Shown here: positions 9,413 to 20,011 of the stretch, piece after piece | How positions within the stretch are numbered: the stretch's first letter is position 1 | Layout of the letters: every line of letters starts with the position of its first letter | NCBI GenBank assembly: GCA_025526995.1 | Contig: JAHLKG010000018.1 | Coordinates: 496,001-560,000, forward strand | Length of the DNA stretch: 64,000 nt | Direction of reading: 5' to 3' | Source: Powellomyces hirtus | Lineage: Eukaryota; Chytridiomycota; Chytridiomycetes; Spizellomycetales; Powellomycetaceae | Made by a program: the position numbers and the translations under genes | The notes under the pieces: model-generated | What the model saw: the letters and a program-made list of their open reading frames with translations, nothing else | The model's database searches: none | What the model was told of the DNA's origin: nothing

Positions 9413-11551
9413 ATGAGGACGAAACCGGACCAAGAACCTACCAACGACCGGAAACGGAAGTTTGATGATGAGCTGGTCACCCAAGGTACGAATCACTGTG
9501 ATTGTCATGCAAATGACAGCGAAATTCGTCAGAGGCAAAAATGCGCGGGGCGCGGGTGCAGAGCAACTACAAGACGAATACTGTGATCTTTTCAACTGAC
9601 GCTATTTCTTGTCTGGGATAGTGGAAGAAGAGTTTGGTCAGAGCTATCACTGCAATGGCTGTTCAAAAGACATCACGAACCTGGTCCGCGTTCGGTGTGC
9701 AGAGTGTACCGACTTTGACTTGTGTGTCACATGTTTTAGCTCGGGGGTCGAGCCTGCAAACACGCAGCACAGAAACTTCCACAAATACCGAGTCATGGTA
9801 TGTGTGCTAGCGATACGGCAATTGCAACAGCAAAGTATTTGTTGGAGTGGGACTCTCAACCCCCGCTGCTTCTACACGTTCCCGTCTAATTTTCATTTGT
9901 GACATTTTCAGGAAATGCTGGATTTTGCCATTTTTGATGACAACTGGGGTGCTGATGAGGAGCTAAAGCTCGTTACTGCTATCGAACATTATGGGTTGGG
10001 AAATTGGGAGCAGGTGGCCGAGCAAGTGGGCTCGAAGAACCGCCTTGAGTGCGCAGAGCACTACCAGCGGGTGTATATACAAAGTGACACATTTCCGATA
10101 CCGGTATGTATTTACTAGGCATTCTTTCATAAGTCATTGATCCCGGAGACTGAAGTCGTTACTATCTGCAGGACATGTCGCGCAGAATTGACCGGAATTC
10201 GCGCTTATCACATAGTAGAGGCAAGTGATATGCGCAATGATCGCTGATTCTTATTGCCCGACTCATCGCCCGGTGCCCTTCTTGCAGGCCCCCCGCGGAA
10301 AGTTCCGAAACATGACCGACCGCCAGTCAGTCAACCCGCATGCCACGAGATCCATGGTTACATGCCTGGTCGGCGCGAGTTTGAGACCGAGTGGGAGAAC
10401 GATGCTGAGATAATGATCAAGGATCTGGAGTTTTGTGATAGTGATACCCCCGAAGATACAGGTATGCTACTGCACCCCGTTGTGCGTCACCCTTTGATTG
10501 CAAAAATGCTGATATTCCATTTGTTGTCCTTTCATTCAGAACTGAAAATGGCCATGTTCAGCATGTACAACGCGGCGCTGGATCGGCGTGCTGAGCGAAA
10601 AAAGTTTGTCCTTGATCGCGGCATAGTTGACTTCAAAAAAGTAAGCTTTTCCCACATAGACACTCTGCGCAACGACTTTCAAATGCGGCATGATGTCTAA
10701 CGAAGCGTCACATTCGCTCAGGTTCAACAGACTGAAAAGAAACGCCAAAAGGACGAAAAGGACCTGTATCAAAAGATGCGCGTATTTGCAAAGATGCAGA
10801 CAGGACAGGACTTTGAAGATTTTGTCGGTGGTTTATTGAGTAGGTGTTACGCGAATGGAGACGTTTGCATATGACATTGTATATGTGCTCATGAACCTCT
10901 CGCGCCTCCCGTCCCATAGCCGAGATGAAACTCCGCGAAGAAATTGCCCGACTCCAAGAATACCGGCGCATGGGTCTCCGCGACCGCAAAGAGATCGACG
11001 TGTACGAACGCGATAAGCGCGACCGCGAAGTCGCAAAGTCTCATCACCATCACCCCCACTCCTACAATACCCCGCGATCCCGCGCAACACCCACCCTCTC
11101 CGGCCGGCCAACACCCGCGCCATCATCCATACCCGCATCCACGCTCACACCGACCGCCACACCGCAACCACCATCATTACCACCACAACCGTCATCTTCG
11201 TCATCATCATTAGCAGCAGCTGCTGCAGGACAACAGCTAGGGTCCTCCTCAACATCAGCCCAACCCGCGCCAGCGGGACTCCGTAAACCGGCCGCGCCCC
11301 TCGATATCAGCGCTGCAGAAGGTTTGGACCTTCTCACGCACAATGAACAGATTCTCTGCGCCAATCTCCGCCTGTTCCCGAAATCCTACCTCGTCATCAA
11401 AGACACCATCTTGAAAGAGTTTACGCGGAACGGATCGCTTCGTCGCCGTGAGTGCCGACAGCTCATCAAAATCGACGTGAACAAAACGAGCCGGATTTAC
11501 GACTTCTTTGTCGAGATGGGGTGGGTCAGAAGCAAACCTGTGGGGAAATGA
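9413..11551 (+). CDS. ADA2: Ada2, SAGA/ADA complex transcriptional adaptor
   Basis: Eight exons (9413-9485, 9622-9797, 9912-10103, 10172-10220, 10288-10461, 10540-10640, 10722-10839, 10920-11551) give 504 residues; all phases close. Seen in order: a ZZ zinc finger (YHCNGC..VRCAEC..FDLCVTCF, about 30-65), a SANT/Myb domain (NWGADEELKLVTAIEHYGLG, about 90-140), the Ada2 middle (HGYMPGRREFETEWENDAE, DFEDFVGGLL), a His/Thr/Ser/Pro-rich linker, and a C-terminal SWIRM domain (LCANLRLFPKSYLVIKDTIL to MGWVRSKP). Ada2 holds Gcn5 in the SAGA and ADA histone acetyltransferase complexes and stimulates it. The fourth intron is best read with a GC donor (AGAG|GCAAGT); a GT site 8 nt upstream also keeps the frame. 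The linker is longer and more repetitive than usual. Confidence 0.95.
10221..10287 (+). other. probable GC-AG intron of ADA2
   Basis: The donor reads AGAG|GCAAGT, the consensus for GC introns, and the acceptor TTGCAG joins to the frame of VPKHDRPPV. A weaker GT donor at 10213 would also keep the frame, so transcripts are needed to decide. Confidence 0.55.
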
Positions 11552-12109
11552 AGCACGGGGTGGTTCAGTTTCCCCCTCCCACTTTGTTGAACCATGGGCT
11601 GCCACGTTTTTACGCAGAAACTCTCCACCGTGCATTCCAGCGCGAAAATTGTATATAATTTCTAATTGAAGGAAAATTCCCGGCTTCTTCAGCCGCTTTG
11701 CAACAGACAGACATGTGTATTGCGTTTTACTGCTTCCACCGCATGGAAATTTCAACAGTTTGGAACTGGAGGCGGTTGGAGGCGGAATTTGTCGCGTCAA
11801 CCACCCTTGTGCCACGTGACGCTACCTTGGCGCTGAAATGACTTCACGGAAGTTGAACACGATTGAGTGACAACAAACCTTCCCTCACTCGTTCACTGTC
11901 ATCTCACTCATCACTCTTCCGGCAATTCAACCACACACACACACACACGCACACACATACCCCAGACTACCGCAAACTCGCTGGGAGAGGATTCCTACGA
12001 ATTTAGAAGGAACGTACAGTTCTTAGCATTCGATCCTCCACTTAGCGGAACGGAAGAGCCCAAGAAACTTTGCACCCCATATCTTTTCCCGCGCCCCGAA
12101 GGCTACGTC
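11552..12109. promoter_or_regulatory. intergenic region with promoter motifs, upstream of the split-SH3 gene
   Basis: No gene supported. It contains CACGTGACG at 11813-11821, TTGGCGCTGAAA at 11827-11838 and CGGAAGTTG at 11847-11855, three strings that recur together at 33651-33695, and a (CA)n run at about 11933-11960. They lie about 255-300 bp upstream of the start codon at 12110. Confidence 0.5.
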
Positions 12110-13812
12110 ATGGAACAGCCGTCCATGAATGGTAATAAAAGACTTCCTTCCCTCTTCTCGTTCTCAGGTTCGCAGTCCACTCACCTTTTGATTGGCGCTT
12201 AGAACCTGCACTAGCAGACCCGCCGCAACCAGATTCGGGAGACCCACATCCATCACGCAGCCCACAGCAGCAACGCATGTCGGTCGAAATGCAGCACCCA
12301 CGACCCATCGGCTCGCGGCTCAGCACCGGAGGCGGCGCTGGAGGGAGCACCGGCCATGGCAGTGGAACTCAGCAGAGAATCTCGCGGTCGTCAACGTCGT
12401 CGCAGAAGAAAAAGTCGTGGACGACGGCGTCGGGGCAGCAGCAGCGGTTTTCGGCATATATGGGTATGTATACAAGAGCTGGCATCTCTCATCTACCATG
12501 AGCGAACCTGCGAGTGCTCCGTCCACTTTCAGCTCCGCTAACTCTTCCTGTTTTCTCCCCCTCAGCCGTTCCAGGCGTCAAAGTCCGGGACTACGCCTAT
12601 CACACCACCGACGCCCGACACTACGGCATGCCCCTCTCCGCCATCGACTCGAGTCCCACATCCCGCTCCAATTCTAGCGACTGGTTCTCTTCTTCCTCTT
12701 CGTCCTCGTCCTCTGCCGAAGACAAGGAAAACGACCGCGAAGAGGAAGACGATGCGGCATCATACGGGTCCGGGGCCGAACGTCTCTTTGAATCAGACAC
12801 GGAGTCGGATCTGCATCAACAGCACATGCAGCAACAGCAACAGGGCGTGACGTCACATATGCGGTCACCCATCAAGAACATCAGCAGCAGCAGCAACAAC
12901 AACGAAGCGGGTTCTACCTCTCGTCGGCGGCAACGGCCTGCCGAGATCCCGCATCGTGACATGGAAGCAACGGTTCTTCCTCACCTTGCAAGTCTACTGA
13001 GACAGCATATGGGCCATGTGGACCTCAAATTCAGATATGCCAAGGCGATGTTTGATTTTCAGAAGGCGACAGAGTGGGAAATGTCACTGAATGAAGGCGA
13101 GGATCTCGTCATTGCCTACGTTGAGCCACCGTCTCCGGAACCTGCTCCTCGGGAAAAGCAAACGGGGGACAAGGAGAAGGAGGTTGGAATGGAGGAACAA
13201 TGGAAAGAAAACGATAGCACCAACATAACCGGGGACTCAACACCCGAAAACCAACAACAACAACAACAACAACGGCCACAATCGCAAACCGCCAAATCAG
13301 AGACTGACACCACCGCCACCACCTTGAGAGGCGCCGACAACAGCGAGCGCTGGGCCAGCATCGACTGCGTCGCCGACGAACTCCTCACCATTGTCCACGG
13401 CGGCCAACAGGCGCGACCCGACACGAACAGCAGCACCACATCCTGCTCCTCCTCATCCTCATCCTCCCCCTCCCCCTCGTTCTCGCTCAACTCGGACCCG
13501 CCGGCGTCCGATCTCGCCGCCCAGCTTAACCAGCTCCTTGACTACGCCGGCGTGTATGGGACGGGCTGGGCTACCGCGGTGCGGTTCAAGTGCAGGGGCG
13601 CGCTGCCACCACCACCACCACCACCCCCCGCCGCAGCGATCGCGATCGATCAGCAGCAAAAAAAGAGCCCCCATCCGTCCCCGAGTACCCCCATGGATGT
13701 GCCTGCTACTGCTGCTGGAACGGCGGGCAAAAAAGCCACACCGAGAGTCAAGATCAAGCTGGTGGATATGGGGCTGGTACCTGGAAACTACATTGAGACC
13801 ATCGAGTCTTGA
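12110..13812 (+). CDS. SH3-domain protein with the SH3 fold split by low-complexity inserts
   Basis: Three exons (12110-12131, 12218-12463, 12566-13812) give 504 residues with phases closing. Residues 90-105 (AVPGVKVRDYAYHTTDARHYG) resemble the segment upstream of SH3 in Nbp2/Skb5-type fungal proteins. A canonical SH3 start, AKAMFDFQKATEWEMSLNEG, lies at about 247-266. The next SH3 elements, GTGWATAVRF and VDMGLVPGNYIETI, lie only at about 420-430 and 485-500. Two inserts rich in Gln, Ser, Thr, Pro and acidic residues separate them; together they are about three times the SH3 itself. Nbp2-like proteins tether phosphatases and kinases in stress signalling; that role is a guess here. Poly-Ser (SSSSSSSSS) and poly-Gln tracts are encoded by CAG/CAA and TC-rich runs. 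The first coding exon is only 22 nt. Confidence 0.75.
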
Positions 13813-14142
13813 AAAAAAAAAAAAAAGAAAAAAAAATGGACGAAAGCAGTTCGCAAAAAGCCCTGATTCGCGAAAACCGGCACATTCTGGACCAACGTGT
13901 TGTCGCTAGTTGCTCTTGTTCTTTTGTCTCTCCTTCTCTTTCCACATGTACATTTATATATACAAATCGCTTTTAAAATAACAAAACAAAAAAACACTGC
14001 TGTGTGATATGGAAAGAGGCGGGGTTGGCTATTTAACTATGTAAAAATGATGGATGCATGAGAATACGGGGGAGTCCAAGGTCCGATACCGGCAGGTCCC
14101 AATGTTCATGACGCTGTCTGCTACTACTACTACTACTATATT
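13813..14142. other. convergent 3' regions with poly-A run and CTA microsatellite
   Basis: A run of mostly A (13812-13837) follows directly on the stop of the SH3 gene, and a (CTA)n run of about 20 bp (14119-14139) sits just downstream of the Skt5/Chs4 stop codon. No gene seen. Confidence 0.5.
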
Positions 14143-16789
14143 TTATTTTTTCAGAAACGAAAAGAGTCCCTTGGCCTCCTTGCCCGGCGGCGCCGCATTG
14201 GGCTGCATGTGCTGGTTGAGTTCCGACGGCGACAGGCTCCTGGTCGACTTTTTGCCGTCGTGGGGCGGCGGGGGGAGACCAACTTTGGCAATAGCGCGTT
14301 CCTCGCCGAGGGCCGCGGCCAGACGGTACCACCGATCCGCCTTTTCCTGGTTCTGCTCGCACCCAATGCCCAGGTCGCAAAAATAGCCAATCGCGTACTG
14401 CGCTTTGGCGTGGTCCTTCATGGCCGCACGGTACGTCCATGCGTACGCCTTGTACGGGTCCGCGGGCAACATGCCCTCCAGACCCTGCAGGTACCAGCCC
14501 GCGAGCGCAAACTGCGCGTCCGCATTGTCGTTTTCCGCGGCGAGCGTGTACCAGTGCATGGCTTCGCTCTGCAAACACCCAGAGAAGAACAGGAGGGAAT
14601 GGGAGTAAGCGAAACGAAACGATGCTTTTTTTTTTCCCCGCAGTGTGTGGCCTGCCAACAGCAATCAAGGGGAGATGATCCTTACCAAATCTCGTTCACA
14701 CCCGAGCCGCTCAAACTCGTAGCAGCATGCCAGCTTGTACTGACTCGGCGCGTAATCCAGCTCCGCGGCCTCAATCAGCAAGCCTTTCGCATAACTCTCG
14801 TCCTGCTGCGCATGCGGCGGCAGACCGTCCTCATAGACCAGCGCGAGTTGGTGCAGGCATTCCGGGTGATCCCGATCGGCCACGGCAGCGCCACGTTTCA
14901 GCCACATGATGCCCTTTTTCACATCCTTCTTGCCGCCCGACAGCTGCCCAAACAGCTCAATCATGCCCAATCGATACAGCGCGGGTTTGTAGCCTGCTTG
15001 TGCAGACTTTGTGTAAAAGTCCATGGCCACACGAGTGGATTTTTTCGTCCCCGCGCCCTTCTCCGACATGATGCCCAGAAGGTACATGGCGCCAGGGTGT
15101 GACCGCTTGGCGGCAGCGAGAAGTTGTGAGTGCGCCAGAGAGAACTGTTGATCATCCAGATAAGCTTGACCGAGAGTGTACTAAATAGCGCCCCCAAAGA
15201 GAGAGAGAGAATTAGAAGGAGGTATAAATCAAGAGTCGAATGTGCAATTGCTGACACCCTACCATGGCTTCCGAACTGCCAGCCCTGCCCAGTTCCTTGA
15301 GCAGCGAGAAGCCTTCTTCAATCATCAGGTCTCGCGTTTTCTGGTCGGGTGCTTTGACGCTTTCCTCAATGCAGTATTTGGCAAACTCAAATTTCAGACC
15401 ACTGTCGCCGCTTTTCAGAGCATTGAGGCGGTACATCTCGATGGTCTTTAGCAGTGACACCTTGGTGACATTTGCCTTTGATTCTTCAGCAGTGGGAGCA
15501 GTGGGAGTGGGTCCCACGGCAGGATTTCTTGCCGGCTTTCTGACGGTTAGTTTTCGGAATGTGGGTCGCGGGGCGTCGGACGGAGCCACCGGCGGCGTGC
15601 CCATATCCACGCTGGCCATTGACGCGGCCAGTCTTTCATCTTCGTCTGAGGGTGACGTCGAGACCGCGGTTGAGACCGAAGGCCGCCGGGGTGGCGGTGG
15701 GACTGGCGTGAATCCGGATGTGAACGAGACGTGGGGACCAGGACCCTCAGCGGCTGGAGCTACGGGGCGCACTTCCCAAGATTGATGAGGGCCTGGTTGA
15801 TGAGGACCTGGGTGCGGTGGCAGTGGGCGAGGCGCCAGAGGACTCGAGTAGAGCTGCGGTCGTTGCATCGAGGGAGCATAGTGTATTGGCGGATGCGAGT
15901 TTGGATGATTGGGCGCAGCAAGCTGCGGCGGAAATGGGCCGGTGACCATGCCGGATGGGTAAGACACGTTTTGAACCTGGTGGTAGGTTTGAGGGTAAAC
16001 TGGTGCAGGGCGAAACTGCGGTCCTTGGGGTGGACTCTGGTAGTACATCTGCTGCTGATAACCGGGTTGAGAAGGACCCGCCGTGCCCCCCGGGGGACCA
16101 CCATAAGAGTAGGGCGGCTCATCAGAGTAAGGCGCCTGTGGACCCATCTCTGTAGGTTGCATCGGAGGAGAGGAGACTGGTGATTGTGCGTAGCTCATTG
16201 TTGGTGATTGCGCGTAACTTGATGTTGGCTGGGCATAATCCATTCTCGGGGAAGGAGAATGACTCTGTGTCTCTCCCTTTTCCCACGATGGGTATTGCAG
16301 GCTGGACCTTCGCTGGGTCGGCACTGGCAGCCTCACGGCTGACTGAACGTGTCCTGCTCCAGGGCCGGGTCTGACCGCACTCGCCAGGGGTTCAGGGCTC
16401 GCCGTTTGTTCCGCGTTCTGACTGGACGTGTCTAGAGAGGCAGAGTGACGGGGCTGAAGCGAGCTCCTTTGCTCAAAATAGTGTGCTCCTGGGGAGACTT
16501 CATGACTTGCCCTGCGCTCCGCGTCGTAGTTGGACATTTCGCCAGAGGGAGAGCGCGAGCGGGGCTGCAGAGAGCTCCTTCGCTCAGAATACATGTAGGC
16601 CGAAAGGCTGTCGGCTTCTCCTCTGGACCCTGCTGGGACTAGCGACCGGCGTTCTGGACTCTTGGCAGGGATTCGGGGAGAAGCGCGGGAAGCGTCAAAA
16701 GAGCGACGTCTCGGGTCAGTGTAGGCCGAGTTCCTACGAGGACCCGCTTCTGGCTCTGAGATGACTGGAATATTGTCGAGTCCGAGCAT
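14143..16789 (-). CDS. SKT5: Sel1-repeat activator of chitin synthase (Skt5/Chs4 family)
   Basis: Three exons on the minus strand (16789-15263, 15180-14686, 14568-14143) give 815 residues; phases close. Residues 1-410 are low-complexity: Ser/Pro/Gln/Tyr-rich with many RRSSLQ-like repeats typical of regulatory tails. From about 430 come consecutive Sel1 repeats, for example KFEFAKYCIEE, AMYLLGIMSEKGAG, ALYRLGMIELFG, CLHQLALVYEDGL, SQYKLACCYEFERLG, AQFALAGWYLQGL and AQYAIGYFCDLGIG, as in Skt5/Chs4, which recruit and activate chitin synthase at the plasma membrane and septin sites. The C-terminus has SFLKK but no CaaX box, whereas yeast Chs4 is farnesylated; anchoring would have to differ. The gene supports assignment of the organism to fungi. 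Confidence 0.88.
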
Positions 16790-17654
16790 TACGGAGCCTG
16801 CGAGGGTGGAGGGCCGCGGGGTTTGACTGGGGCGGGGTGGAGTGAGGGAGTAGCTCTAAGGTTGACGTGATGCAATGAGAGTGTTCTTGTCGAGTTGTGC
16901 AGTTGTGGGTCAGGAGTAACTCTTTACAATTTGGGGGATGGTGAGGACTGAGAATTGGGCTGTCTTTCCTTCCTTCCTTCTTTCCTTTCTTTGGCAGTGG
17001 GGGGGATACGTCAATAGGGTAGAGTCAGTCAAGTCAGTCGGTCGTCCGCCGGCCGCGTCTCAGAATGACTTTCCGAATGATGATTCCCGTTATTGACTTG
17101 ATTGACTTTTGAAGTGAAAGGCGTCGAGTTTAAAAAGGGACACGAAGCGATCACTCCCCTCTGTTTCATCCTGATTGTAGTCTGCTTTGCGCACGTGCAA
17201 TGCGGCGTCATACATCTAGTAGTCACCCTAGATGTGGGAGATTCACACAGACAGACAAAATAGACGTGTTGGAAGAGTGAAAGAGAAAGACAGACAGACA
17301 AGACGAAAGGGGCTGAACAACTGGACGCCCATCCCATTTAGGGGCCAAGAGTCTGCGCTTCTCTCCAACTTGCCCTGCTAGATATATCACCCCCCCACGT
17401 CGCTCCCTCATGCCATTGAAACCCCATGCCCTCGTTATGCCATCGTTATTACCGTGTTGGTTCCTATCGCACACGTGGGTTGCTCAATAACGGAATATTG
17501 CTGCTCATCAGAAAGAACAAAAGTCACCGGAAAAGTAGACTGGCAACAGCAATCAAGCAGACGATCCAATCTTATCGAGCGTCACAGCAAGGTACACTGA
17601 CCACAATTTATTTCAATCTCTGGATGGATACGTTGTCGCTTCTGTAAAAGCTTT

Positions 17655-17669
17655 TTAGGGTTAGGGTTA
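17655..17669 (+). repeat. interstitial telomere-type repeat, two TTAGGG units
   Basis: TTAGGGTTAGGGTTA is the vertebrate/fungal-type telomere repeat. Only two and a half units are present and they sit inside a gene-rich region, so this is not a chromosome end. The next base begins the hairpin unit that also builds the satellite at 60.6-61.5 kb. Confidence 0.75.
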
Positions 17670-17670
17670 C

Positions 17671-17727
17671 GGCATCGTTGGACGATGGCCGAAGGCTGCT
17701 GGGCAGCATACCTCGCTGGGCGAGATG
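17671..17727 (-). repeat. single unit of the dispersed CCA-loop hairpin repeat
   Basis: On the plus strand this stretch contains three short perfect hairpins whose loop is TGG: CATCGT-TGG-ACGATG, GCTGC-TGG-GCAGC and CTCGC-TGG-GCGAG. Its reverse complement matches the monomer of the satellite at 60595-61500 almost base for base (loop CCA on that strand). No protein function is likely, although a minus-strand open frame (17582-18046) happens to run through it. Confidence 0.85.
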
Positions 17728-18173
17728 AGACTTTGTAGAGCAGCGTCCCTCTTTCCTTGCGCTCTCTTTTCACGTGACAGACGCGTCTTCCACTTCCGCT
17801 GACGTGATCACCTCCTCCCCTCCCTTTTCCGCTCCCGGCGCGCGCCCCCACATACTTTTGCGCTGACCGATGGATTTGATTGAACTTGGAACATTCCTCG
17901 GGACGTGAACGCAACTTTTGCCCGTCCCGAGCCAACTTTTGTAGAAAACTCTGCTTTTGTTTATCGTGTCGAGAAAATGCAGCATACACCTTTTTTGCTC
18001 GCGCGGGAAACAACAGCCTCCCCGTCGCTAGCAGCAGCAGCCACAACCCGCAACCGCCGCTGACTGATAACTCTTTCTTCCTCTTCCCTTCTTTTATTCC
18101 TCTCCCACCACCACCATCCTCCTCTTGCTTGCACCTGTACCTTCCTCTTTATACCATTCCCACCACCAGCACC

Positions 18174-19318
18174 ATGCGATCCCCACTCCATCCCCTCCTC
18201 CTCCTCCTCGCCGCGCTCCTAACCACCACCACCCCACCCTCCGTCGCCGCCATCCCCAAACTCGACGCCGTCACCTGCTCACCCTCCCGCATCGCCCTCG
18301 GCTCCTCAGCCAACATCACATGGACGCTCCGCGAAGACGACAGAAACTCGTCCCGCGGCGTCTTCTCGTGGCAGCTGTACGCCCGAAACGCAGTCTTGAA
18401 CACCACTCTGGATCGCGGAAATGCACCGGAACAGGTTCTGGATCAAGACGGCAACCCTGTACCCGTCCCCATCAATGGACCCGCCAGCACCAACCTCCTG
18501 CAAGATCCGTTCGTCATTGGTGACTTTGACTGGTACCAGTTTGGACCGCACGGCATCGTCGACTACACCAATCAAAATCTCTGGTACAGGCCACTCCCCT
18601 ACCCTTTACCCACCCCCATCACTCATCTCTCTCGTCATCCCTTCACCCTCCAGCCTGCAAACATCCCTCCCCTACGGCCCCGACGTGGACCCCCTCGGTA
18701 ACCCCACCGGCTACAGCACCCAAACCTTCTGCCCCCTGAACTGCAAGATCGTCCCTCCCAAACGCAACTACACGTACTTTACCGACCTCTCCTTCTCCCC
18801 GCACCGCGTCCGCGTCGGCGAAACAATCGATATCAAATGGAAGTACACCAAGGGCTTCAATTTTCCAAAAACAGGTATGAGCAAAAAAACAAACAAAAAA
18901 ACCCCGTCGCAACTCAAAAAATCGCTGATGGCTAAACACCCCCCACCCCCCAGTCCTCCTCTCCATCTTCTTCTCCTCAGACTACTTTGAAGAATTCCCG
19001 CAATTCATCATCTCCGACAGCGCCCCCGCCGAGCCCGGCTCCTACTTGCTCAAAGTCGACCCCGCCTTACGCGAATTCGTCGTCTCCAATGCCCACCTCG
19101 TCAACAACAAATTCCCCTACCGCCTCTACATGCAGCTCTCCTTCCCCCCGCAGACCAACCCCTTGGGCGGTCTCACCGCACCCGGAAACCTCACCGTACT
19201 CAGTAGACGCCCCTGCTATACCAACAAGGGAACGTGTAGGAGGGATACACAGTGTGAGGACAACAAAGCAAAGATCGAGTCGCCGCCGGTTGAACCTGAA
19301 ATGGTGGAGATTGTTTGA
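18174..19318 (+). CDS. secreted protein of unknown function
   Basis: Three exons (18174-18583, 18654-18874, 18981-19318) give 322 residues; phases close. Residues 1-26 form a clear signal peptide (Leu-rich core, LLLLLAALL, ending near SVAA). The mature part has several N-glycosylation sequons (NIT, NSS, NTT, NYT, NLT), Cys residues that could pair, and two stretches that look like beta-sandwich strands (RIALGSSANITWTL, VRVGETIDIKWKY), which suggests two immunoglobulin-like or fibronectin-like modules; this is inference from pattern only. There is no hydrophobic C-terminal tail, so no GPI signal; the end is acidic (EPEMVEIV). I do not recognise a named family. The protein should enter the secretory pathway and act outside the cell or in the wall. 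Confidence 0.75.
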
Positions 19319-19767
19319 AAAAAATCTCGCATTCGCTGCACCCCACAAGACGCGCACGATGCCACCTCCAACCATGGTACATACCTTCGTACATACATCC
19401 TGCGCGCTTCCCTCTCTCGCCCACCGGGGACTGCAAGAGGGATGAGCAAATACAAACATGTACAGAGCGGGCCTTGCAAACCCCCAAAAACAAAATTATA
19501 ATGCACAGCAAACATGTATACGTATTCAGTGACAGAGACACTATATCCATGAACCTGGGTCTAGCTAGTGGCTTTTCCTTTGCGTGATGCACATTTGAGA
19601 GAGAGTGGAAAAAGTGAGATGCAGCATCGTTCTCTCAATCAATCACCAGTAACAAGCTTTGAAAGGCGCTACATTTTGCATCTACGCTCAATATGTACGA
19701 ACTAAAATAAAAACAAAGGCGTGGGGGGAGGGGGTGACAGCAGGAGTGCAGAGGGACGATGAGCTTG
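19319..19767. other. convergent 3' regions, no gene seen
   Basis: This lies between the stop of the secreted-protein gene and the stop of the glutaredoxin gene on the other strand. Only chance reading frames are present. Confidence 0.4.
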
Positions 19768-19965
19768 TTACGCCAGCATGGAGGCAAAGTCTCCAGACTC
19801 GATCATCTCCCTCACAATGTCCAGTCCACCAATCAGCTCGCCCTTCACGTACAGCTGCGGGTACGTGGGCCACGAAGAGTATGTCTAGAATTACAAGTAC
19901 ATCGAAACCAATATCAGCAAAATGAAACGTTTGTGGAAAACGAAAAAAGACCTAAACAAAGTTTG

Positions 19966-20011
<46 letters not shown>

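Larger units (their letters stand above)
16790..18173. other. long intergenic region between divergent genes, with microsatellite
   Basis: About 1.4 kb without a supportable gene. It holds a TTCC/TTTC-rich microsatellite (16966-16993), several ACAGACAGA runs near 17245-17300, the telomere-like and hairpin unit at 17655-17727, a CACGTGACAG string at 17772-17781, and the T/C-rich leader of the secreted-protein gene with a TTTATA string about 25 bp before the start codon (18148-18153). Confidence 0.5.

Noticed and set aside
9070..9465. 131-codon frame upstream of ADA2
   Set aside because: Overlaps the ADA2 first exon in another frame and lies in the divergent promoter; no recognisable domain.
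14209..15102. 297-codon plus-strand frame antisense to SKT5
   Set aside because: It is the shadow of the Sel1-repeat exons; the minus strand has the family motifs and consistent splice sites.
17655..17669. TTAGGG repeats as a real telomere end
   Set aside because: Only two and a half units, flanked on both sides by ordinary genes.
17582..18046. 154-codon minus-strand frame upstream of the secreted-protein gene
   Set aside because: It runs through the hairpin unit and the telomere-like repeat and has no domain; its similarity to frames at 60.6-61.5 kb is due to the shared repeat.
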